This document shows positions 44,579 through 53,280 of a DNA stretch of 64,000 bases, one piece after another. Origin of the DNA: an uncultured Flavobacteriaceae bacterium (GTDB taxonomy: Bacteria; Bacteroidota; Bacteroidia; Flavobacteriales; Flavobacteriaceae). The DNA lies in NCBI GenBank assembly GCA_947502495.1, contig CANNAC010000004.1, positions 124,001-188,000 of the forward strand. The letters run 5' to 3'. The notes under the pieces were generated by a model. That model ran no database searches and was not told the origin of the DNA. It saw only the letters and a list, made by a program, of their open reading frames with translations. Position 1 is the stretch's first letter, and every line of letters starts with the position of its first letter. The position numbers were made by a program, and so were the translations under genes.

Positions 44579-45276
44579 AAGATTTTATAAACATAGAACT
44601 AAATTTTAAAAACCTGGATAGATATTGTATTCGTCATGCTATATTTAAATCGCTTAATACATGTATGCCAGAGTTTTCTGGACATTTATTAGATATAGGT
44701 TGTGGTAAAATGCCATATAAAGAGTATCTATTAAAAAACGCGGGTATATCCAGTTATACAGGTTTAGATATAGAATCTGCTTTACAATATGATAAAAATG
44801 TAAAACCAGATTTTACATGGAAAGGTATTACTATGCCATTTGAAGATGCTAGTTTTGAGTGTGCTTTTGGAACAGAGGTTTTAGAGCATTGCCCAGAACC
44901 AGAAGTTGTTTTAAAAGAAGTATATCGTGTATTAAAACCTGGAGGAGTATTCTTTTTTACAGTACCATTTTTATGGAATTTACACGAGGTGCCTCATGAC
45001 GAATATCGTTACACGCCATTTTCATTAACACGTCATTTAAAAAATAGTGGCTTTACAGATATTACCTTAAAAGCAACAGGAGGTTGGCATGCATCTATGG
45101 CACAAATGTTAGGGCTTTGGGTTAGAAGAAGTTCTATGTCAGCGCGAAAAAGAAAGATTTTATCTAAATTCTTGAAACCAATAATTAAATACTTAATCCA
45201 ATTAGATAAGCCGGAAAATGTTCAATTTAAAGAAGGACAAATGATAACTGGTTTATATGGGATTGTAAAAAAATAA
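44575..45276 (+). CDS. class I SAM-dependent methyltransferase
   Basis: 233 residues from a TTG start overlapping the previous stop (TTGA). Motif I is LLDIGCGKMPYKEYL, followed by YTGLDIES, then SFECAFGTEVLEHCPEPEVVLKEVYRVLKPGGVFFFTVPFLWNLHEVP, the Methyltransf_11 signature. It is the second methyltransferase within the glycosyltransferase run, perhaps for chain capping. Confidence 0.86.
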   Translation: MKDFINIELNFKNLDRYCIRHAIFKSLNTCMPEFSGHLLDIGCGKMPYKEYLLKNAGISSYTGLDIESALQYDKNVKPDFTWKGITMPFEDASFECAFGTEVLEHCPEPEVVLKEVYRVLKPGGVFFFTVPFLWNLHEVPHDEYRYTPFSLTRHLKNSGFTDITLKATGGWHASMAQMLGLWVRRSSMSARKRKILSKFLKPIIKYLIQLDKPENVQFKEGQMITGLYGIVKK

Positions 45277-45279
45277 TTT

Positions 45280-46383
45280 ATGAATATTGCCATTTTTACT
45301 CCTGGAAAAAACCCGTATTCGGAAACCTTTATTCAGGCACATAAAAACTACCTTAAAGGGAAGGTGTTTTATTATTATGGAGGAAAGGGGCGTGTTCAGT
45401 TAGAAGGAGCTAGTACTCTAGTTTCTAAATGGGAGTTATTGCGACTTCGTATGCTTCGTAAAATAAAAAAGTACTCCTTTTCTTATATTAATGAACAAGC
45501 TGTACTCACTTCTTTAAAAACTAATGCTATAGATGTTGTTTTGGTGGAGTATGGTACACATGCGCACAAAATATTACCTATTTTAAAATCTGCTAAATTA
45601 CCAATTGTAGTCCATTTTCATGGTTATGATGCTAGTGTACATGCAGCAGTAAAAGCTTGTAATGATTATAAAGAGGTTTTTCAATTTGCTACAAAAATAG
45701 TTGCCGTTTCTACAAAAATGGAGCAGATGTTGTTAGATCTTGGTTGTCCTAAGGAAAAGCTTGTGTATAACGTGTATGGTCCACAACCAGAATTTGAAAC
45801 CGTTACACCAACCTTTGCAAAAAAACAATTTATAGGTATTGGTCGTTTTACCGATAAAAAAGCACCTTATTATACCATCATGGCTTTTAAAGAAGTAGCT
45901 CATAAACATCCAGATGCACGTTTGTTATTAGCAGGAGATGGTGCTTTAATGAATATGTGTGCCAATTTAGTAAAACAATACCAACTAGAGAGTCAAGTAC
46001 AGTTTTTAGGAGTAATTACTCCAGATGTGTACAGAAGCTTGTTAGCTGAGTCTTTAGCCTTTGTGCAACATTCTATCACTGCAAGTAATGGCGATATGGA
46101 AGGTACACCATTAGCTGTTCTAGAGGCAAGTGTGGCAGGATTACCTGTAATAGCAACTAAACATGCAGGAATACCAGATGTGATTATAGATGGAAAAACA
46201 GGTTTGTTATGTGATGAGCATGATGTGCAAGGTATGGCAAACAACATGCTGCAACTTATAAATGATGTGGAATATGCTAAAAAATTAGGAGCGTTAGGGA
46301 AACAGCATATCTTAAATAATTATAATATGCAACGACATATCAATGCATTACAAGCTATTTTGTTAGAAGTCATATCTTCTTAA
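45280..46383 (+). CDS. GT4 family glycosyltransferase
   Basis: 367 residues, GT-B fold. NIAIFTPGKNPYSETFIQAH at the start is common in flavobacterial GT4 enzymes; the C-terminal half has FIGIGRFTDKKAPYYTIMAF, LLLAGDGALMN, VQFLGVITPDVYRSLL and the nucleotide-sugar motif EGTPLAVLEASVAGLPVIATKHAGIPDVI. It closes the first stretch of the cluster, followed at once by a terminator. Confidence 0.92.
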   Translation: MNIAIFTPGKNPYSETFIQAHKNYLKGKVFYYYGGKGRVQLEGASTLVSKWELLRLRMLRKIKKYSFSYINEQAVLTSLKTNAIDVVLVEYGTHAHKILPILKSAKLPIVVHFHGYDASVHAAVKACNDYKEVFQFATKIVAVSTKMEQMLLDLGCPKEKLVYNVYGPQPEFETVTPTFAKKQFIGIGRFTDKKAPYYTIMAFKEVAHKHPDARLLLAGDGALMNMCANLVKQYQLESQVQFLGVITPDVYRSLLAESLAFVQHSITASNGDMEGTPLAVLEASVAGLPVIATKHAGIPDVIIDGKTGLLCDEHDVQGMANNMLQLINDVEYAKKLGALGKQHILNNYNMQRHINALQAILLEVISS

Positions 46384-46385
46384 AT

Positions 46386-46417
46386 AAAAAAACGGACACT
46401 AAAGCATCCGTTTTTTT
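46386..46417. terminator. bidirectional rho-independent terminator
   Basis: Stem AAAAAAACGGA / TCCGTTTTTTT with a 10-nt loop, just after the GT4 stop and before the stop of the convergent orphan gene. Confidence 0.88.
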
Positions 46418-46442
46418 TTACTATATACTGCGTTGTGTTTTA

Positions 46443-47192
46443 CTACAACACATCCAAGATTTGCAACGCATTGAAGGTTCCGTTTTTAAGCGGATATTGC
46501 AAGTTGTTAATTTCTTGAAAGAATGCTACTTTTAAAAAGTAAAAGCTTTGTCCTGTGCCTGCTGCTGGGGCAGTAGGCGTTAAAGTAATGTTAGAAGTTG
46601 TACCATTAATAGGTAGGTTTTCTATATTACTTATTTGCAAGTCTTTTACTTGGGTAGTAAAATCTAGATTTAAAAATCCGGCACTAAATTCTACATGGGT
46701 AGCTCCTTCTGGCGTATTTAGTTTTAGATTCGGTGTAAAATCGGTAATGGTAACTACTCCCGTGGCTGTGTCTAAATCATAATCGGAAAGCAGGACTTCG
46801 GAAAGACTGGATTTTCGATTAAAATTAAAGCCTCTTAGTGGTATTTTACCATCTGGAGTTGCAATGCCTGTTGCTACGTTTCGTTTTCCTCTTGGGGAGG
46901 TGATGTCGAAGTTTTTTACTTGGGTCATTACTTGTGTTACTCGCGATACTAGCTTGTTGTCTTTTGCATTTGCTAGCATACCAATAATTGCACGTCGCAG
47001 TATTTTACCACTTGTAGCACTAGAACCAAATTCACTGTTGTTTTCTCTGGTTCTTTGAAATGCAGGATCTTTTTGGATACGTGATTTACTCACACCACCT
47101 TTGGTGCGTACTTGGTATCCATCTTCTGTTTTGTAGAAGTTTACATCGTCTAATGTTCCTTCAATTTTAAATAAACTTTTGTACTTTGCCAT
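46443..47192 (-). CDS. orphan 249-residue protein of unknown function
   Basis: It starts MAKYKSLFKIEGTLDDVNFYKTEDGYQVRTKGG; the basic mid-part (RGKRNVATGIATPDGKIPLRGFNFNRK) is followed by a beta-rich second half (VVTITDFTPNLKL, THVEFSAGFLNLDF, QSFYFLKVAFFQE). No signal peptide, no TM helix, no catalytic motif I can see. The pattern feels like a conserved Bacteroidota family of unknown role, but I cannot name one. It is on the opposite strand inside the polysaccharide locus and next to a 554-bp non-coding stretch and a small HTH-like gene, which suggests a self-contained inserted cassette. Confidence 0.72.
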   Translation of the reverse strand: MAKYKSLFKIEGTLDDVNFYKTEDGYQVRTKGGVSKSRIQKDPAFQRTRENNSEFGSSATSGKILRRAIIGMLANAKDNKLVSRVTQVMTQVKNFDITSPRGKRNVATGIATPDGKIPLRGFNFNRKSSLSEVLLSDYDLDTATGVVTITDFTPNLKLNTPEGATHVEFSAGFLNLDFTTQVKDLQISNIENLPINGTTSNITLTPTAPAAGTGQSFYFLKVAFFQEINNLQYPLKNGTFNALQILDVL

Positions 47193-47746
47193 TTTGTTAA
47201 AATTTATGTATGCTTTCTACTTTTTAGTGCATACTGGTTATACATTATTAATCGTTACACAGCCGTTTATTAAAGGTGCACTTAAGCATGAGCTCCTGCT
47301 TAAAAAATCAATAATAATTACTGTTGTAACTTTCTTATCGCTAATGTAATGGGGGTTTGCTTTTTGTGTTTAGGTTTCGAGGGCTTTGCTTGTTTTTTGA
47401 ATGTCTTTGTTTTTTATTCTTGTTTATAGCTTGTCTGTGTGTTTTTCGCTGGTTTTGATGCTTTTTTATGTTTTTGATGTGTTGTATTTTGGTGGTTTGT
47501 TTACACGGACTATCTATGGACTATCTATGGAGTATCTATAGAGTATCTAGTTGTTGGCTATTCGTAGGGAGATGATTCTAAAATATTAATAGCATTTGTG
47601 TTCCGTTGTTTGTAATAAGTGTTTAGCATGGGTTTTTTTTAATATTCTCTTTTTTTTAACCGAATTATTTTTTAGCTTAGTACTATCTGATTCAAAGAAA
47701 ATTCCACAAATAATGAAGAATATAGCCACAACGATCCCAAGAAGGA
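47193..47746. other. non-coding stretch with strong G/T strand bias
   Basis: No supported gene. About 47340-47500 is very rich in G and T and poor in C on the plus strand, unlike the flanks. It contains the 11-bp iteron array and then an AT-rich lead into the small HTH-like gene. It probably holds promoters for both neighbours; I see no convincing TAnnTTTG box. Confidence 0.6.
47507..47550 (+). repeat. four 11-bp direct repeats (iteron-like)
   Basis: GGACTATCTAT at 47507 and 47518, GGAGTATCTAT at 47529 and AGAGTATCTAG at 47540, head to tail without spacers. The 11-bp period is close to one DNA helical turn, so all copies face the same side, as in regulator or initiator binding arrays. Confidence 0.9.
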
Positions 47747-47962
47747 ATGAAGCAAATATGTATATATCCGAAAGAAGTGGCTATCCTATTAGGTAAGTCT
47801 TTAACTACAGCTCAAACTTTGGTGCGTACTATAAAAGATGTACATGGCAAAGACAAACATCAGGCGTTAACCATACGTGAATTTTGTGAATATATGGGTT
47901 TGCCTTTTTCTGATGTTTTTAATATGATTAATAAGGTTAAAGTAGGAACAGAGGTTGCTTAA
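47747..47962 (+). CDS. small excisionase/HTH-like protein
   Basis: 71 residues: MKQICIYPKEVAILLGKSLTTAQTLVRTIKDVHGKDKHQALTIREF then CEYMGLPFSDVFNMIN. The sequence I-Y-P-K-E-V-A-I-L-L-G-K-S-x-x-T-A-Q resembles the helix-turn-helix of MerR/excisionase-type small DNA binders, followed by a second helical pair. It lies about 200 bp downstream of the 11-bp iterons and diverges from the 249-residue orphan. DNA binding is inferred. Confidence 0.68.
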   Translation: MKQICIYPKEVAILLGKSLTTAQTLVRTIKDVHGKDKHQALTIREFCEYMGLPFSDVFNMINKVKVGTEVA

Positions 47963-48118
47963 ATCTATTTTTTTATTCTTCTTTTCCTTTTATTCGTTTT
48001 TTCTATCCCGTAATTACCTATTATTTGCAATGGATTCTTTTATCATTTGCGCTACTTTTTTTCCTTTTTAGCCTTCGTTTTCTTCTGACTTTGTATATTA
48101 GTCGGGTAAATAGTACTC

Positions 48119-49063
48119 ATGCCAGAACAACCAATAGTTTCTATTATTATCCCTACATTTAATCGCGCTCATTTGTTAGGTGAAACGCTAGATAGTGTTT
48201 TGGCGCAAACCTATCCTAACTGGGAGTGTATTGTGGTAGATGATGGGGCTACAGATGGTACCGCTGCCTTACTTGCTAATTATATAGATAAAGATTCTCG
48301 TTTTCAATATTACAAGCGTCCAGATGCACATTTACCAGGAGGTAATGGTGCAAGAAATTATGGGTTTGAAAGGAGTAATGGAGAGTTTGTGCTGTGGTTT
48401 GATGATGATGATGTTATGAGGTCTGAAAAGTTGGGGCTTGAAGTAAAAGCGCTTAAAGATTATAATGTAGATTTTGTAGTAAGTAAGTCTGAATTTTTTA
48501 ACCATAAAGAAGTGTTTTACGATTATAACTATACTACAAATGATATCTCGTTTAATAGTTTTGCTATGGGTAATGTATCTTGGGTGACAGATGATATTAT
48601 GTTTAAAACAGAAATAGTTTCTACAGTACGTTTTAATGAAGCTCTAAAGGCTGGTCAAGAATATAATTTTTGCTGTAAAGTGTTGTTAGTTAGTGAAAAC
48701 GGTTTTTTTTTAGATAAGTTTTTAACGTTAAGACGTTTTACAGAAAACTCGATAGGTGAAAATAGAAGAAAAGATAGAGAGGTTTATTTAACTTCTAGAT
48801 TTAATACATATTGGTTAAATTATTTAGACATTTCTAAGCTTGTTTTAAATGCCAGTTTTAATACACACAGTTTATTAATATGCATTTCGTGCTATTTAAG
48901 AAAAGAAGAATCTCTTACATTACCAAAAAAATTCTACAAGGCATTATACAATACATTTGGTATAAAAAGTATTTATTTTTTACTTGCAAAGTGGAGTAAA
49001 CAATTATTTGGTAAGTATTATTATTTTTACAGAAGGCTAAAAGGAGACTATAACATTAAATAG
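48119..49063 (+). CDS. GT2 family glycosyltransferase
   Basis: 314 residues. VSIIIPTFNRAHLLGETLDSVLAQTYPNWECIVVDDGATDGT at the start, the conserved NGARNYGFERSNGEFVLWFDDDDVM with the metal-binding Asp cluster near 100, and a divergent C-terminus with Ser/Leu-rich helices. It restarts the plus-strand glycosyltransferase run after the orphan cassette; 12 bp separates it from the next transferase. Confidence 0.92.
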   Translation: MPEQPIVSIIIPTFNRAHLLGETLDSVLAQTYPNWECIVVDDGATDGTAALLANYIDKDSRFQYYKRPDAHLPGGNGARNYGFERSNGEFVLWFDDDDVMRSEKLGLEVKALKDYNVDFVVSKSEFFNHKEVFYDYNYTTNDISFNSFAMGNVSWVTDDIMFKTEIVSTVRFNEALKAGQEYNFCCKVLLVSENGFFLDKFLTLRRFTENSIGENRRKDREVYLTSRFNTYWLNYLDISKLVLNASFNTHSLLICISCYLRKEESLTLPKKFYKALYNTFGIKSIYFLLAKWSKQLFGKYYYFYRRLKGDYNIK

Positions 49064-49075
49064 CATTAATTTTTT

Positions 49076-50086
49076 ATGAACGGAATAAGTATTATTGTAT
49101 GCTGTTATAACAGTGCCAAACTCTTGGCAGAAACTTTAAAGCATCTAGCAAAGCAGGAGGTTTTGGGTTCTCTTGCCTGGGAAATCATACTTGTAAATAA
49201 TAACTCTACAGATGCTACAAAAACAGTAGCAAAAGACTTATGGGATTCTTTTGGTGTTGCTACGGCATTTAAAATTATAGATGAGCCCAAACCAGGGTTG
49301 TCACATGCCAGAGAAGCAGGAATGTGTGCTGCCAAATATGATACGTTTTTATGGTGTGATGATGATAATTGGCTTTGTAATACCTATGTGCAAAACGCTT
49401 TTAATATCATGGAAGAACATCCAGAAATTGGTGCATTAGGCGGTTGGTGTGAAGCCGCTTTTGAAAGCGAAGTGCCAACATGGTTTGCTGCACAGTCTCG
49501 TTATTTTGCAGTTTCTAGACAAGGCAAAAAAAGTGGCGATATTACTACCAAAAAAGGTTGTGTTTATGGTGCTGGTATGGTATTGCGTAAAGCACACTGG
49601 TTGCAGTTACAAGAGCTAGGTTTTACACATTTATTAAGTGATCGGGTAGGTAAGCAGTTGAGTTCTGGGGGAGATACCGAGTATTGTTACGCATTACGCT
49701 TATTAGGTTATAAAATATGGTTTGATGAGCGCTTATATTTTAAACATTATATGACCAATGCACGTTTGCAATTGCCTTATGTAAAACGAATACGCAAAGC
49801 TATGGCACATTCTAATTTTGTTTTGTGGCCATATTTAGATCTATTGCAAGGCAAACAGCAAACACCTAGCACATTCCTTAAAAAAGCATTTAAAGGGTTT
49901 CCTGTTTTTCCTATAAAAAAAGTAGGAGCTGTGTTCTTTGGCTCTTTGGAACAAAAAGCAGAAGCATCTCGTTATTTTACCCACTTTAAGTTTCGGTTAT
50001 TTCAATATGGGGTTTATAAAAAAAATTACGAAGCTTTGTGGTCCTGGTATAATAAGATAGAACCTAAACCTTTAAAAAAAATATAA
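49076..50086 (+). CDS. GT2 family glycosyltransferase
   Basis: 336 residues. ISIIVCCYNSAKLLAETLKHLAKQ, ILVNNNSTDATKT and the metal site FLWCDDDNWL near 103; then GALGGWCEAAFESEVPTWF and LSSGGDTEYCYALRLLGYKIWFDERLYFKHYM, the latter typical of WsaD-like and related transferases. No TM helix is evident. It is linked by 5 bp to the GT4 gene that follows. Confidence 0.9.
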   Translation: MNGISIIVCCYNSAKLLAETLKHLAKQEVLGSLAWEIILVNNNSTDATKTVAKDLWDSFGVATAFKIIDEPKPGLSHAREAGMCAAKYDTFLWCDDDNWLCNTYVQNAFNIMEEHPEIGALGGWCEAAFESEVPTWFAAQSRYFAVSRQGKKSGDITTKKGCVYGAGMVLRKAHWLQLQELGFTHLLSDRVGKQLSSGGDTEYCYALRLLGYKIWFDERLYFKHYMTNARLQLPYVKRIRKAMAHSNFVLWPYLDLLQGKQQTPSTFLKKAFKGFPVFPIKKVGAVFFGSLEQKAEASRYFTHFKFRLFQYGVYKKNYEALWSWYNKIEPKPLKKI

Positions 50087-50091
50087 TTGTT

Positions 50092-51342
50092 TTGAAAGGC
50101 TTACCAAAACATATAGCAATAGTTGTAAATTATTTTCCAACCGTATCTGAAACCTTTATTGTTAACCAGATAAACAGTTTGTTGGATGCTGGTTTTCAAA
50201 TTAGTTTGTATGCGTATCATCAAGTCGATTTGGCGGTGATACACGATAGCTTTACACGGTATCATTTACTTGATAAGGTACATTATTTTACAAAACCACC
50301 TATTTCTAAATTAGCACGATTTGGTTCTTTTTTGAAATGGACTTTGCAAAATTTTAAACATATTAAATGGACTTTGTTTTTTAAGACACTAAATATTTTC
50401 AAGTATCGCAAAGATGCCTATACCTTAAAGTTGTTTTTTGAAGCGCAATGGTTTTTAGTAAGCAATAAAACCGATTTAATTCATGCCCATTTTGGAATGG
50501 TTGGTAACCGAATTGCTTATTTAAAAGCGAAGGGTATTCTACCAGATGCTATACCTCTTATTTCTACTTTTCATGGTTATGATTTGGTGCCTAATAAACT
50601 AGACCAATATAAAAAGACTTATCGATATTTATTTACTAAAGGAAATGCTTTTACGGTAAACACACCGTATTTAGAGGGGCTATTACAGCAAGTACTAGAA
50701 AATAAAAAGCCGTGTTATATTTTGCCTGTAGGTTTAGATACCAATTTCTTTAAAAATACAGAAACTAAAAAGGAAAGTGCTTTTTTTAATTTGGTTTTTT
50801 GCGGAAAACTAATTGCTTTAAAAGGGCCAGACTTAGCAATAACAATGGTGAGAAAGCTCCATGATTTAGGGTACACAAAAGTTTGTTTGCATATTATTGG
50901 TGATGGTGTTATGCGAAACGCATTAATGCAGCAGATAGAAGATTTACAGTTAACAGATCATGTACTCCTGTATGGTAAACAAACGCAAATACAAATTAAA
51001 CAACTGTTTGCACAATCGGATATTTTTATATTACCCGGACGAGTAGAAAGAGAAACAGGTCGGGCAGAAACACAAGGATTGGTAATACAAGAAGCACAAG
51101 CCATGGCCTTACCTGTAATCGTTTCTGATGTGGGCGGAATGCAATATGGTTTACTACCTAACAAAAGTGGTTTTGTGGTAGAGGAAGGAGATGTAGGTGG
51201 TTTTGTGGCTAAAATAGAGGCTTTAATACTAGATGCTCCTTTAAGAGAAAAAATGGGGCAAGTAGGGCGTAATTTAGTTATTCAAAATTATGATAATGAG
51301 GTTGTGTTAAGGAATCTTTTAAGAATTTATGATTTTTTATAA
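50092..51342 (+). CDS. GT4 family glycosyltransferase
   Basis: 416 residues from a TTG start at 50092. N-terminal HIAIVVNYFPTVSETFIVNQI and HAHFGMVGNRIAYLKAK are typical of colanic-acid-type GT4 enzymes (WcaL/AmsK group). The C-terminal domain has FCGKLIALKGPDLAITM, LHIIGDGVMRNAL and the donor motif ETQGLVIQEAQAMALPVIVSDVGGMQ. It overlaps the 3' end of the convergent glycosyltransferase pseudogene. Confidence 0.92.
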   Translation: MKGLPKHIAIVVNYFPTVSETFIVNQINSLLDAGFQISLYAYHQVDLAVIHDSFTRYHLLDKVHYFTKPPISKLARFGSFLKWTLQNFKHIKWTLFFKTLNIFKYRKDAYTLKLFFEAQWFLVSNKTDLIHAHFGMVGNRIAYLKAKGILPDAIPLISTFHGYDLVPNKLDQYKKTYRYLFTKGNAFTVNTPYLEGLLQQVLENKKPCYILPVGLDTNFFKNTETKKESAFFNLVFCGKLIALKGPDLAITMVRKLHDLGYTKVCLHIIGDGVMRNALMQQIEDLQLTDHVLLYGKQTQIQIKQLFAQSDIFILPGRVERETGRAETQGLVIQEAQAMALPVIVSDVGGMQYGLLPNKSGFVVEEGDVGGFVAKIEALILDAPLREKMGQVGRNLVIQNYDNEVVLRNLLRIYDFL

Positions 51343-52400
51343 TGATCCGTAAGGATTTCTGCGCTAAGTTGTTCTGCTTGAAGATAAATTGTTTTGTAGT
51401 TTTTAGAAATTAACTTATTAACTACGGATCTTGGAGTTAGATTTAATTCCTAATATTCTTTAACATTAGCTGAAATTTGTAATAAACAATCACTGTCTAT
51501 TTTATATGCCTGTTCTATTTTTGTAATTAAGTCTTCTAAATTATCATATATAATAGCATTGTGCATATGTTTTAATTTAGGAGATAAAAAACGGTTATAT
51601 TCTTTACTTAAAATAGGTATTGCCCCTGTAGACATTGCTACAACTAAATTATGACCTAATGGCATAGAAACGCCAGGAAGCGCTAAATAAAACATGAAAT
51701 TATTTATCGTTTTTCGGAAGTCTACACTATCGATGGGCACTTTATCGCTGTCTAAAATAATACATTTTTCATCTTCATCTGCTTCTATAAAATTGTTTAG
51801 TTCTTGTGTTGAACTGATTCCCTTTAAACAAGACGTGTTTTTTTTTAAAAGATAAGTGTCTGTTCTGCTTTCTATATTAAAAGGGGGGGTCGCATAAACT
51901 GGGTGTTCAATCGTGTCAACCATAAATACAGCTTTCTTTTTTTTACTTGGTTTATCTTTTTGTTCCATAAGTTATTTTTATAGAGCAAAGGGTGCATTGT
52001 CATTGGTGCTATATAAGATTTAGAAGAAGTCTTTGAATTATTAAACATAGAAGAAAAATAATCAGGGGATAATAACGCTGCTGAAATGGTGCAATAAATA
52101 GTTGCATCTTTAGGTGTTTAGAAAAAACAATAATATTGTCTTCAAAAATTAGTCTATAAAGATTCGTTTTTTTTATTGTAGATGTTAAACCTTATAGTAG
52201 GTGAAATTAATTTCTGGGAAATAGATTGAATATCCAGATAGCGCAAAGAACTTAATAAAAGTATAAAAATGGCGGTTGTATATTCTATAGTCTACTATCG
52301 TAATGATAATAGCTTTTTTGTTTTTAGAATTTTCACTTCTTTTTAAAGATGTGTACTTTATATACGCTTTTAAAAAATGGTTAATTTTCTTTATTGACAT
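51327..52400 (-). pseudogene. glycosyltransferase pseudogene with frameshifts and a nonsense codon
   Basis: Read on the minus strand, an N-terminal piece starts at ATG 52400 (KKAIIITIVDYRIYNRHFY) and stops at 52185. The sense continues in a second frame (TIKKTNLYRLIFEDNIIVF) to about 52090, then a third (SYIAPMTMHPLLYKNNLWN) to about 51940, where a run of eight T (51937-51944 on the plus strand) marks the shift into the last frame (AVFMVDTIEHPVYAT ... VAMSTGAIPILSKEY). A TAG at 51452-51450 interrupts it; past this the frame runs on (ELNLTPRSVVNKLIS) to TAA at 51329-51327. Repaired length is about 357 residues, usual for a glycosyltransferase. It followed the SGNH gene with a 20-bp overlap. 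Confidence 0.82.
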
Positions 52401-53280
52401 TTAAAAAACAATTAAATTGTTTAGAGAATTTATGGGCTCCTTTATAATTGAGGTGTTGTAGATCTCCATATTCCGAATCTTTTAAGGGGAATGTTTTAAA
52501 ATCTAAAAATGACACGGTACTAAACCTTTTTTTTAATACTTTGTTAAAAATAGAATCATACTTTTCAGCATTAAATTTTGGATGATATGGACTGCGAATT
52601 AAGTAAGATGTAATATTTTTCTTTTGGCATAAGATGATTATTTTATCAAGATATAGTAGATCGTATTGGCTTAATTGCACCTCGTTTGTTTTTTTTCGTA
52701 TCGGCATCTTATGTTTAGCTGTATCTAAAATAGCTTTTACTTTTTGGCGTTTAGAATATAAATAACCACCAATAGAGTCCTTATAATTATAATTATTAGT
52801 TGCTATTCTATAACTGTTTTTTTTTAAACTTGCCAGTATTGCTTTTTGTGTACCAATTGGGTTTTTTTGTATTAGTAGTTTGTAGTCTTGCCAGTCTAGA
52901 AACGGACTATAATTTGGTAGCTGGTGTTTAATAAATCGGTCTTGCCAAATTTTTTCATCCTCACGCACTAGAATATTCGCATTAGAGAACTCTATGAAAA
53001 CAGTGTCTATTTGCGAATTTTGGTGTACTAGCATTTTTAATTTTTGGTAGGTATAAAAATACGTTTCCCCGGATTTAGAAAGGTTTTTAAAATTTGTTAT
53101 TAGGGAATCATTGTATGCGCATTCAGGTTGCGAATTCCCTACTATTATTTTATTAATATTAGCGGGTAGCTTAAAATCTGCTTTTATTTTAATATAGTAG
53201 TTCGTGCTTATATAAGCTATACTAAGCAAAGCATAGAGTGTGACAATAAAAACGAGTGTTTTTTTTAAATATGCTTTCAT
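52381..53280 (-). CDS. SGNH-like (AlgJ/DltD-type) membrane-anchored protein, second paralogue
   Basis: The start at 53280 (MKAYLKKTLVF) overlaps the stop of the upstream paralogue as ATGA and is preferred to the longer frame beginning at 53307. 299 residues. One N-terminal TM helix at ~7-27, then NINKIIVGNSQPECAYNDSL with the probable nucleophile Ser50, and near the end GDLQHLNYKGAHKFS holding the Asp-x-x-His of SGNH block V. It aligns along its length with the upstream paralogue. Position next to an MBOAT gene suggests acyl transfer to an exported glycan. Confidence 0.75.
   Translation of the reverse strand: MKAYLKKTLVFIVTLYALLSIAYISTNYYIKIKADFKLPANINKIIVGNSQPECAYNDSLITNFKNLSKSGETYFYTYQKLKMLVHQNSQIDTVFIEFSNANILVREDEKIWQDRFIKHQLPNYSPFLDWQDYKLLIQKNPIGTQKAILASLKKNSYRIATNNYNYKDSIGGYLYSKRQKVKAILDTAKHKMPIRKKTNEVQLSQYDLLYLDKIIILCQKKNITSYLIRSPYHPKFNAEKYDSIFNKVLKKRFSTVSFLDFKTFPLKDSEYGDLQHLNYKGAHKFSKQFNCFLNVNKEN

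Noticed and set aside
47596-47796. 66-codon plus-strand frame ahead of the small HTH-like gene
   Set aside because: Overlaps the better-supported 71-residue gene in another frame; composition is low-complexity Phe/Leu.
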